From the NCBI GenBank assembly GCA_964581175.1, contig CAZONI010000004.1, forward strand, positions 1 to 64,000: DNA of 64,000 nt, in the 5' to 3' direction. A model generated the notes under the pieces. That model made no database searches, was not told the DNA's origin, and saw nothing but the letters and a program-made list of their open reading frames with translations. Source of the DNA: B46-G9 sp964581175. Its GTDB lineage: Bacteria; Desulfobacterota; DSM-4660; Desulfatiglandales; Desulfatiglandaceae. A program made the translations under genes and the position numbers. Below, one piece after another: positions 43,901-51,153 of the stretch. Every line of letters starts with the position of its first letter. The stretch's first letter is position 1.

Positions 43901-44627
43901 CTTTCCCAAAGGAGCCCGGGCGGGAACCTGTCTCCATGATATCCTGGAACACCTGGATTTTGCGCAAGCCGGCGGGAACGGCGCCCGAAGTCTTATCGCG
44001 CATAAACTGAGCGGCTATGGGTTTGAAGAAAAGTGGGTTGATGCCGTTGAAGAGATGGTGCAAAACCTCGTTTCAGCTCCCCTTGATCCCGGAGATCCGG
44101 ACCTGACATTGGAGAGGATTACTGCAGAGGACCGGCTGAACGAGCTGGAATTCATGTTTCCGCTCAAAAGCACGGCCCCCCATGTCCTGCAAAGGCTCTT
44201 TGCAACCCATGGAGGTCCCGCGTTCGATGACCAGGTACCGGAAGAAATGGGGCGCCTCCATTTTTCCCCGGTCCGGGGGTTCCTGAAGGGTTTCATGGAT
44301 CTGGTATTTCACTGGAACGGGCGTTATTACCTGGTGGACTGGAAGTCAAATTTCCTGGGAGACGCGATTGAAGATTACGGGCCTGCCGGTCTCAGGGAAG
44401 CCATGAAGGAGGGGCGCTACAAGCTCCAGTATCATCTCTACACCCTCGCGCTTGACCGGTTTCTCAGGGTCCGTCTGCCGGAATACCGGTACGAGAATGA
44501 ATTCGGGGGCGCATTCTACGTGTTCCTCCGGGGGGTGGATCCGGCCCGGGGAGCGGATTTCGGAATCTTCCGGGATCTGCCGTCGCCGGACCTCGTCCAT
44601 GCCATGAGGAAAACCCTGATTCCGTAG
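40992..44627 (+). CDS. recB: RecB-like helicase-nuclease (exonuclease V beta subunit)
   Basis: 1211 residues from ATG 40992, which has AAGGG just upstream; earlier in-frame starts to 40908 are unlikely. It begins with the Walker A region LVEANAGTGKTYALSGLFLR and continues with UvrD-type motifs: VVTYTRAATQELRDRI, ALIDEFQDTDPVQYRIF, FYIGDPKQAIYGFRGADVVT, LRTNWRSRPDLV, TVHKSKGLEYPVVFCPSLWD and RLLYVAVTRAQHR-like residues. The C-terminal RecB nuclease domain is present with KGFMDLVFHWNGRYYLVDWK as the D-x-K active site. It acts in double-strand break repair. recD follows after 18 bases, but recC, normally adjacent, is not in the window. Confidence 0.93.
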   Translation: MKEFDILRIPLEGTRLVEANAGTGKTYALSGLFLRLILEHNLSPGEILVVTYTRAATQELRDRIRRMIRQAIDFFSRGLSVDPFVERLAMGQPDRGRSVDVLTRALRGLDEAAIFTIHGFCQRLLQENAFETGSLFDVELVTLEQSLDQEIVEDFWRKHISTADPELVHYLFHEKWSTGNLLRSLGPGLKHPYIRIVPKVKPSVLHALDDYRKTLDALRKSWPGARDEVRTLLMDPGIKGNAYGVTKTAGSPSSPRELKVGAMMAAMDQFLAAHRPLFPPFADIEKFSAGKLAASMKKGCPSLQHEYFDLCDRLWEQKSLLAEEMDRKLIFLKGRLFDYVREERLKRKTLKNIRTYQDLLTDSLAALEHRGKESFVKAARSKYRAALIDEFQDTDPVQYRIFKSLFEHEKTPLFYIGDPKQAIYGFRGADVVTYLKAAHAVQDTSTLRTNWRSRPDLVRAVNALFCGIERPFVYPEIAYVPSKSAEEGCRDSLHVEGDNAAPLRVCLLRPPEGEDLSGPLPKKKAWPVILEFVAGEIARLVNLGRTGKAFIGKEPLSEKHIAVLVRKNREAQQVQDALRRVNIPSILYNAGDIFETREAFEAALVLQAVAEPGNEGHIKAALATDMMGMRGEDIQALSDREGVWEQRIFDFREYHRIWEEQGFIRMFRGLLTREKVRVRLLAFPDGERRLTNLLHLGEMLHRAALEERLGLNALTTWLFRKMEDPSQEAEEHLLRLETDEKAAKIVTVHKSKGLEYPVVFCPSLWDGGSSPGNDVICHDPQNNGQLTMDLGSEQRESREAAAREELLAENLRLLYVAVTRAQHRCYVVWGPIRDAESSALAYVLHARRTGDEEGAVERVRKALQSRSLESLAGDLSRLERDSAGTIAVEGLAVGQWSGPAGKAAVRARLDGRIFSADIPKDWKISSFSSLSSEYRLDADTPDYDFTLPPEPSPEEEVEEPRVHPASGIFAFPKGARAGTCLHDILEHLDFAQAGGNGARSLIAHKLSGYGFEEKWVDAVEEMVQNLVSAPLDPGDPDLTLERITAEDRLNELEFMFPLKSTAPHVLQRLFATHGGPAFDDQVPEEMGRLHFSPVRGFLKGFMDLVFHWNGRYYLVDWKSNFLGDAIEDYGPAGLREAMKEGRYKLQYHLYTLALDRFLRVRLPEYRYENEFGGAFYVFLRGVDPARGADFGIFRDLPSPDLVHAMRKTLIP

Positions 44628-44645
44628 CCCAAAAAGAGAGGTCTC

Positions 44646-46505
44646 ATGGGAGAGTATTTTGAAGAGAGCGGGCTTTTCTCGGAGATGGATCTCCAGTTCG
44701 CCCGGTTCATAGCGAGGACCTCCAACCACCCTGACCGGGCCCTGTCCCTGGCGGCGGCCCTCGCGAGCAGGGCAACAGGGAACGGCCACGTGTGTCTCGA
44801 CCTCAAGACGGTGGCGGGGCAGCCTCTCGACCCTGACGGCGTTCCCGGAAATCCCTTCGCCTGCCCGGACCTGCCGATCTGGCTCGAGAGCCTGCAAAAT
44901 GCAACTGCCGTGGGGCGCCCGGGTGATGACGCCCCCCTGATACTCGATGAGCAGCACCGGCTCTACCTCTTCCGCTACTGGGAATACGAGCACCACCTGG
45001 TCGAGAAAATACTGGAGTGGACGGAAAAGGACCTTGACCGCTCTGATGAGGCCTTCCTGAAAGAGGAACTTGGCGGGTTGTTCAATGGGGGAAACGGTTC
45101 CAGGCCTGACTGGCAGGAGGTGGCCTGTTTCACCGCCGCCACCAGGAAGTTCTCTGTTATCTCCGGGGGACCGGGAACCGGCAAGAGCACCGTCGTTTCC
45201 AGGATACTGGCCCTCCTCGCCCTGCAGGAACGTGGAAATCCTTTCCGGACCGCCCTGGCGGCGCCGACCGGAAAGGCCGCCCAGAGGCTCCAGGAAGCCA
45301 TCCGGGCCGGCGCCGGAGACCTCCCGCTGCCCCCATCGATCCGGGAAACGCTCCCCTCGGAGGCATCCACCATCCACCGCCTCCTCGGACCCATTGCCGG
45401 TTCCCCGTTTTTTCACCACAACGCGGCAAACCCCCTGGCGGTTGACGGGGTCATCGTCGATGAGGCATCCATGGTGGACCTCCCCCTCATGTCGAAGCTC
45501 GTGCAGGCCCTTCCCCCTCACGCCAGGCTCATCCTTCTGGGCGACCAGGATCAGCTTGCTTCGGTGGAAGCAGGGGCGGTGTTGGGCGACCTCTGCGACC
45601 GGGGGGCGCCCCACTTCCATACCGATGCCTTTTCCAGTCGCTATTATGAGGTGACCGGACAGGTGATTCCCGGAGGGGCCGGCCCGGCTGTCCAGGATTC
45701 CCTGGTCCGGCTCGAGAAGAACTATCGTTTCGGACGGACCAGCGGCATAGGCATTGTGAGTCGTGCCGTGAACCGGGGAGACGGACACGAGGCGATCGAG
45801 GCGCTCAAAACCGGGCCCCGGCACGACACCCTCTGGGTGAGACTCCCCGACCCTCAAATCCTGCCTGCCGCCCTCAAGAAAGAGGCGCTCTCCGGCTACA
45901 GGGCCTGCCTGGAGGCACATGACCCCCTGCAGGCCTTTTCCGAACTGGAGCGGTTCCGGATTCTGTGCGCCATACGGAAGGGCCCCTTCGGCGTCCTGTC
46001 CCTGAACCGGATTGTGGAGCGAATCCTGCGGGCGGAGCATCTTATCAGGCCCGAGGGCCTCTGGTACAGGGGAAGACCCATCCTCATTCTGCGAAACGAC
46101 TACGCTCTGGGCCTCTTCAACGGGGATATGGGGCTCATACTGCCTGACAGGGATTCGGACGGGGATCTCCGTGCGTTTTTCAGAAAACAGGATGGTTCCC
46201 TACGAAAAATCCACCCGGCAAGACTGCCGGACCATGAGACCGTCTTTGCCATGACCGTGCACAAGAGCCAGGGCTCGGAATTCGAAAAGGTCATCCTGCT
46301 TCTCCCCGATCAACCCTCGCCCGTCCTGACCCGCGAACTCATTTACACCGGGTTGACGCGCGCCCGGAAAAAGGTGGCGGTGTGGGGGCGGGAGGATGTC
46401 TTTGTGGAAGGGGTCAGCCGGTGCATAGCACGGTCATCGGGCCTGAGGGACGCCCTTTGGGGAAAAGACATAACTTTGGGAGAGTCGGCTGCTGCTAAAT
46501 CGTGA
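44646..46505 (+). CDS. recD: RecD-like helicase (exonuclease V alpha subunit)
   Basis: 619 residues. It has an N-terminal RecD domain (FEESGLFSEMDLQFARFIAR) and a superfamily 1B helicase core: Walker A VISGGPGTGKSTVVSRILAL, AAPTGKAAQRLQEAI, STIHRLLG, Walker B VIVDEASMVDLPLMSKL, LLGDQDQLASVEAGAVLGDL, and the late motifs FAMTVHKSQGSEFEKVILL and YTGLTRARKKV. It is a 5'-3' helicase in RecBCD. It is 18 bases after recB, clearly the same transcript. Length and motif order are usual for RecD. Confidence 0.93.
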   Translation: MGEYFEESGLFSEMDLQFARFIARTSNHPDRALSLAAALASRATGNGHVCLDLKTVAGQPLDPDGVPGNPFACPDLPIWLESLQNATAVGRPGDDAPLILDEQHRLYLFRYWEYEHHLVEKILEWTEKDLDRSDEAFLKEELGGLFNGGNGSRPDWQEVACFTAATRKFSVISGGPGTGKSTVVSRILALLALQERGNPFRTALAAPTGKAAQRLQEAIRAGAGDLPLPPSIRETLPSEASTIHRLLGPIAGSPFFHHNAANPLAVDGVIVDEASMVDLPLMSKLVQALPPHARLILLGDQDQLASVEAGAVLGDLCDRGAPHFHTDAFSSRYYEVTGQVIPGGAGPAVQDSLVRLEKNYRFGRTSGIGIVSRAVNRGDGHEAIEALKTGPRHDTLWVRLPDPQILPAALKKEALSGYRACLEAHDPLQAFSELERFRILCAIRKGPFGVLSLNRIVERILRAEHLIRPEGLWYRGRPILILRNDYALGLFNGDMGLILPDRDSDGDLRAFFRKQDGSLRKIHPARLPDHETVFAMTVHKSQGSEFEKVILLLPDQPSPVLTRELIYTGLTRARKKVAVWGREDVFVEGVSRCIARSSGLRDALWGKDITLGESAAAKS

Positions 46506-46521
46506 AGCTCAGGGAGGAAGC

Positions 46522-46646
46522 CTTTTCTGAAGTGACTGGTGAGAGGGTGCCGTCTTTTCGTAACTTATCAGTGGGGGAACCCGCAGCTCGACGAAGTCGA
46601 GAATGCGGAGGGGGTAGCTATCCCACGCTGACAAGTCACTGAAAAG
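46522..46646. repeat. Long imperfect palindrome between recD and the acyl-CoA ligase
   Basis: Nested inverted repeats span about 125 bases: cttttc and gaaaag outside, then agtgact (46531-46537) with agtcact (46634-46640), cagtggg with cccacgctg, and a tight core ccgcagctcgac-gaa-gtcgagaatgcgg (46581-46608). It could form a long cruciform or RNA hairpin. It probably ends recD transcription and also looks like a miniature repeat. The rest of the 342-base gap (46506-46847) has no gene that I can support. Confidence 0.55.
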
Positions 46647-46847
46647 ACCAGCCCGGAACCTCGGAACGGAAGAAATGGCTCCCTCTCTGAGCATCGAGGT
46701 ACGGAAGAACCTGATGAACGATGCATTATTAGTCAAATAGGAATATTTCTTTCCCGGTCTGTCCTGTTTTGTGATATACGAACGATGTTTACGGCGTCGG
46801 CGTAGTAACCTTTCTTTTCACCCCGAACCAGTGAAAGGAGGCTCCCC

Positions 46848-48593
46848 ATGTCACGCACACCCTGGGAAAGTCCGAAATGGCCCGAACACGTCCCGCATGA
46901 AGTAAGCGGGTATGAAAAACCGCTCTTTTCCCTCCTCGACGACGCTGCCCGTGAATTTCCGGATGCCACATACACCATATTCGCGGATACATCAAGGACC
47001 TTTGCCCAGGTCAGAGATACGGCGGACCGGATCGCCAACTTTCTCGCCTCCCGGGGTATCCGAAAAGGGGACCGGGTAGCCATTTTCCTCCCCAATCTCC
47101 CCCACTATCCCGAAATCTTCTTCGGCATCCTGAAGGCCGGGGGGGTCTGCGTCACCTGCAACCCCCTGTACAAGGCATCCGAACTCCATTACCAGCTCAA
47201 GGACTCGGGGTCCAGGGCCGTGTTTGTCATGGACCATCCAAATTTCTACCCAACAGCTGTGGAGGCGGCCGGGGAAACGGATGTGGAAACGGTGGTGATC
47301 TGCAACGTGAAATCCTATCTGCCGTGGCTCAAGGGTACTCTCGGTTCACTCCTGGGAAAGATTCCCAAGGCCGATCGGCACGAACCGGGGCATTTCCTGT
47401 TCGACGAGGCGGTAAAATCGGCGCGGCCGGAACCGCCCCGGATCGAGGTCGACCCGGTGAAGGACATTGCCAATATCCTCTACACCGGGGGCACCACCGG
47501 CGTTCCCAAGGGCGCATGCCTCAGCCATGCCAATCTGGTCTCCAATGTGATGACGCTGCAGGAATGGGTATGGGTGGAACCGAAACCGGGCAAACCCAAG
47601 GCGCAGATCGCCAGGGGAGGGGAACATACCTTTCTCGGCGTTCTCCCCTGGTACCACAGCTTCGGTCTCGCTGCGGTCATGCTGTGGAGCTGTTATACCG
47701 GGTCGAGGGCGGTCTGCATCCCGGATCCCCGGGCCGGGAATCCTCCGTTTACCGAGGTCCTGAAGGCCGTCGAAAAATACAAGGTGACCACCATGTCGGC
47801 CGTGCCCACCATCTATTCGGCTTTCGTCAATCAACCCCTGCTGAACCGCTTCGACCTCTCATCTCTCGTGGGCTGCGGCTCAGCAGCAGCCCCGCTCCCT
47901 GTTGAAGTTCTCAGGCAATTCGAGGAAAAGACCGGTGCCGTCATATTCGAGGCCTATGGAATGACCGAAACTTCTCCAGCTCTCACCGTGAACCCCACAA
48001 ACTTGGAACAGCGCAAGGTGGGATCTGTGGGCCTCCCCCTTCCCAATACGGACATCAAGATCGTGGACCTGGAGACCGGCCTCCGGGACCTGCCCGACGG
48101 AGAGGATGGGGAGATCGCCGCATCCGGTCCTCAGATCATGCTCGGCTACTGGAACAAGCCCGAGGAAAACGAGGCCATGTTTCGGGAAATCGACGGGAAA
48201 AAATTCCTGTTAACAGGTGATATCGGCCACTTCGACGAAGATGGGTTCCTGGTCATTACCGACCGAAAGAAAGACCTCATCCTGGTGGGTGGATTCAATG
48301 CTTACCCGAAAGAGATAGAAGAAGTCCTTTACACCCATCCCAAAGTTGCCCTTGCGGCCGTGGTCGGCGTGCCCGATGAAAAGTCGGGCGAGGCAGTGAA
48401 GGCATTCATCCAGCTCAAGCCCGGAGAGAAAGCCACGGAGGAAGAAATCATCGGGTTCTGCAAGGACAAGATGGCCGGGTATAAACGGCCCAGAGAAATA
48501 GAATTTCGTGATGAACTCCCCATATCGGTGGTGGGGAAGGTCTTGCGCAAGGTGCTCAGGGACGAGGAAATGGCCAAGCGCAAGACGTCATGA
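46848..48593 (+). CDS. fadD: Long-chain fatty acid-CoA ligase
   Basis: 581 residues with AAAGGAGG before the ATG. It is an AMP-forming acyl-CoA synthetase: A3 motif NILYTGGTTGVPKGACLSHA, A5 region IFEAYGMTETSPALTVNPTN, A7 LLTGDIGHFDEDGFLVITDR, and the A10 lysine context YKRPREIEFRDELPISVVGK with the catalytic Lys near the end. It activates fatty acids with ATP and CoA for beta-oxidation or lipid synthesis. The length and HH-free A2 agree with medium- to long-chain members. sfsA overlaps its stop by four bases. Confidence 0.92.
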   Translation: MSRTPWESPKWPEHVPHEVSGYEKPLFSLLDDAAREFPDATYTIFADTSRTFAQVRDTADRIANFLASRGIRKGDRVAIFLPNLPHYPEIFFGILKAGGVCVTCNPLYKASELHYQLKDSGSRAVFVMDHPNFYPTAVEAAGETDVETVVICNVKSYLPWLKGTLGSLLGKIPKADRHEPGHFLFDEAVKSARPEPPRIEVDPVKDIANILYTGGTTGVPKGACLSHANLVSNVMTLQEWVWVEPKPGKPKAQIARGGEHTFLGVLPWYHSFGLAAVMLWSCYTGSRAVCIPDPRAGNPPFTEVLKAVEKYKVTTMSAVPTIYSAFVNQPLLNRFDLSSLVGCGSAAAPLPVEVLRQFEEKTGAVIFEAYGMTETSPALTVNPTNLEQRKVGSVGLPLPNTDIKIVDLETGLRDLPDGEDGEIAASGPQIMLGYWNKPEENEAMFREIDGKKFLLTGDIGHFDEDGFLVITDRKKDLILVGGFNAYPKEIEEVLYTHPKVALAAVVGVPDEKSGEAVKAFIQLKPGEKATEEEIIGFCKDKMAGYKRPREIEFRDELPISVVGKVLRKVLRDEEMAKRKTS

Positions 48594-49309
48594 GTGGGAA
48601 AACAGCCAATTTCCTGGCATGGCCGGCGCTCGTGAAAGGCACGCTTCTCAGGCGGTACAAGCGGTTTATTGCCGATGTGCGGCTCCAAAACGGTCACGTG
48701 GCGGCTGCCCACTGCCCCAATTCCGGAAGCATGGAGACCTGCTCCGAGCCCGGTCGTCCGGTGTATCTCTCCCGTCATCACGACAACCCCAAACGGCGGC
48801 TCAAATATACGTGGGAAATCATAGACATGCCCTCCTGCCTGGTGGGAGTGAATACCCTGGTTCCCAACAGGCTCGTCAAAATGGCCGCCGGGGAGGGGGT
48901 GATCCCGGAGTTGACCGGGTACGAAACGATCCGGTCGGAGGTGAAATACGGTGCTCACTCCCGCATCGATCTCCTGCTTGAGAGAAACGGAACGCAATGC
49001 TTCGTGGAAATCAAGAACTGTACACTGGTTACCGCAGGGACAGCCTATTTTCCCGACGCCGTGACAGCGCGGGGGCTGAAGCACCTGGTCGAACTCCAGG
49101 AGCAGGTGCGTCGCGGAAACCGGGCTGTCATGTTCTACCTCGTCCAGCGCATGGATGCAAAGACATTCAGGCCCGCGGATCACATCGATCCTGATTATGG
49201 CAGGGAACTTCGAAAGGCGGTAAAAAAGGGGGTGGAAATCCTGGTCTATGATGTGACAATCGACCTCAACGGAATCAGTCTGAACCGGCGGCTTCCTCAC
49301 CGCATCTGA
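48590..49309 (+). CDS. sfsA: SfsA family protein
   Basis: 239 residues, starting within the stop of the acyl-CoA ligase gene (ATGA). The SfsA pattern is complete: KRYKRFIADVRL-like start, AAHCPNSGSMETCSEPGRPV, KYTWEIIDM, GVNTLVPNRLV, RIDLLLE with CFVEIKNCTLV, and FPDAVTARGLKHLVELQEQV. SfsA was described as a DNA-binding sugar-fermentation stimulation factor, but the PD-(D/E)xK-like residues (D in SRIDLLLE and E/K in VEIKN) suggest a nuclease fold. The role here is not known. Confidence 0.93.
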   Translation: MSGKTANFLAWPALVKGTLLRRYKRFIADVRLQNGHVAAAHCPNSGSMETCSEPGRPVYLSRHHDNPKRRLKYTWEIIDMPSCLVGVNTLVPNRLVKMAAGEGVIPELTGYETIRSEVKYGAHSRIDLLLERNGTQCFVEIKNCTLVTAGTAYFPDAVTARGLKHLVELQEQVRRGNRAVMFYLVQRMDAKTFRPADHIDPDYGRELRKAVKKGVEILVYDVTIDLNGISLNRRLPHRI

Positions 49310-49332
49310 TCCGAGAAAGATGATAGTGCCGA

Positions 49333-51093
49333 ATGCTATTTGAGAGACACCAGACTGCGAAGAACATCCTGAAACGCTACCACCTGGATGAGCGAATCCT
49401 CACACTGCTCGTTGCTGCCCTCATTGGCGCCTTGAGCGGATATGGCGCTGTGCTCTTTCGGCTCATGATAAAGGTGGCCCAGTATGCCTTTTATCGGAAC
49501 ACCAATGACATTCTCACGTTTGCCCACACGCTCCCCCTGTATGTAATCGTTGGAATTCCCTGTCTCGGGGGTTTGCTGGTGGGGATTATCGTGAGTTTCG
49601 GGGCCAGCGAAGCCAAGGGACACGGGGTCCCGGAGGTCATGGAGGCAGTAGCTTTACGCAGCGGCAGGATCAGGAAGCGGGTCGCTGCAGCCAAGATCAT
49701 GGCCTCCGCCATCTGCATAGGCTCAGGCGGTTCTGTGGGAAGAGAGGGTCCCATCGTGCAGATCGGCTCTTCCCTGGCTTCCACCGTTTCCCAGCTATTC
49801 AATGTCTCCCGCATGAAGCAAAGGACCATGGTGGGGTGCGGAGCGGCGGCGGGCATTGCGGCAACCTTCAATGCCCCCATCGCGGGAGTCCTGTTTGCCC
49901 TGGAAATTCTCCTGGGCGATTTCGGCATCGCCTCCTTTTCGCCGGTGGTCCTTTCTTCCGTGACCGCGACAACCATTTCCCGGCACTATTTCGGGGACTT
50001 CCCGGCATTTACCATCCCCACTTACCGCCTCGAGACCCTGTGGGAATTCGCCATATACCCGTTTCTCGGGCTCTTTGCCGGGCTGGTTGCCGTGCTGTTC
50101 ATCGTGACGCTCTACAAGACGGAAGATCTCTTCGACGCCGTCCCGCTTCCCCAGTGGCTCAAGCCCGCCCTGGGCGGTCTCCTGCTCGGCCTCATCCTGA
50201 TCAAGTTCCCGCATGTTTTCGGGGTGGGCTACGGCGCCATCAACGAGGCCCTCTTCAACAGGCTCCCCGGAATGTTCCTCTTTTTCCTCGTGTTCCTCAA
50301 GATTGCAGCCACATCCATCACCCTGGGGGCTGGGGGATCGGGCGGCATCTTCGCGCCGTCCCTGTTCATCGGCGCCATGGCCGGGGGATTCTTCGGATGG
50401 ATCGCGAATCTCCTTTTTCCCGCCCTCACGGCGTCCCCTGCAGCCTACGCCCTCGTGGGAATGGGGGCGGTAGTGGCAGGCACAACCCACGCTCCCATAA
50501 CCGCGATCATTATCATCTTTGAGATGAGCGGCAATTACAAGATTATCCTTCCCATGATGATTACCTGTATCCTGAGCACCATCCTGGCCTCCTCACTGAA
50601 AAAAGGTTCTATTTACACCATCAAATTGCTCCGCAGGAACGTTGATATCTCCGGCGGCATGGAACAGAATATCCTGCGCTCCATGGAAGTGGGTCGTTTT
50701 ATGACGGAAACCCCCCCGACGGTCCCGGAGGGCATGAACCTCCTGAATCTCATAAATACCCTTAAAGAGGAAGACGTCTCATACCTCCACGTGGTGAATG
50801 AAAACAATGACCTGACCGGGATCATCTCGTTCAGGGACATCAGACCTCTATTTGAAGAAGAGGAACTGCACCTGCTCGTGGTGGCAAAAGATGTTGCCAC
50901 GGAGAATCCGAAAACCGTGCGGGCCCACGACAGCATATTGACGGCACTGCAGACCATGAGCTCCCTCGGCGTATCCCAACTGCCTGTCGTGGGCGGTGAG
51001 AACGGGAAGAAAGTGATCGGCATCCTCAGGGACAAGGATGTCATAGCCGCGTACGATAAGGCCGTCATCCGAAGAGAAATCGAAACCGAGTAG
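49333..51093 (+). CDS. CLC-family chloride channel/transporter with CBS pair
   Basis: 586 residues. The membrane part (about 20-435) has the CLC signatures: GSGGSVGREGPIVQIGSSLA with the gating Glu in GREGP, NAPIAGVLFALEILLGDFGI, and LGAGGSGGIFAPSLFIGAMA. A pair of CBS domains forms the C-terminus (FMTETPPTVPEGMNLLNLIN; ENPKTVRAHDSILTALQTMS), which usually bind adenine nucleotides. In the second motif an ungapped match to E. coli ClC places Ile where the internal proton glutamate (E203) stands, which argues for an uncoupled channel rather than H+/Cl- exchange. The ribosome site is weak. Confidence 0.9.
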   Translation: MLFERHQTAKNILKRYHLDERILTLLVAALIGALSGYGAVLFRLMIKVAQYAFYRNTNDILTFAHTLPLYVIVGIPCLGGLLVGIIVSFGASEAKGHGVPEVMEAVALRSGRIRKRVAAAKIMASAICIGSGGSVGREGPIVQIGSSLASTVSQLFNVSRMKQRTMVGCGAAAGIAATFNAPIAGVLFALEILLGDFGIASFSPVVLSSVTATTISRHYFGDFPAFTIPTYRLETLWEFAIYPFLGLFAGLVAVLFIVTLYKTEDLFDAVPLPQWLKPALGGLLLGLILIKFPHVFGVGYGAINEALFNRLPGMFLFFLVFLKIAATSITLGAGGSGGIFAPSLFIGAMAGGFFGWIANLLFPALTASPAAYALVGMGAVVAGTTHAPITAIIIIFEMSGNYKIILPMMITCILSTILASSLKKGSIYTIKLLRRNVDISGGMEQNILRSMEVGRFMTETPPTVPEGMNLLNLINTLKEEDVSYLHVVNENNDLTGIISFRDIRPLFEEEELHLLVVAKDVATENPKTVRAHDSILTALQTMSSLGVSQLPVVGGENGKKVIGILRDKDVIAAYDKAVIRREIETE

Positions 51094-51153
51094 GACGCAA
51101 GCACCTCCGTGGTACCGGTTGACATATGAGTGCGGATGGTGTTCTGTAGTCGT

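Noticed and set aside
44346..46040. 564-codon minus-strand frame across the recB end and recD
   Set aside because: Antisense shadow of recD. The plus-strand frame has all helicase motifs.
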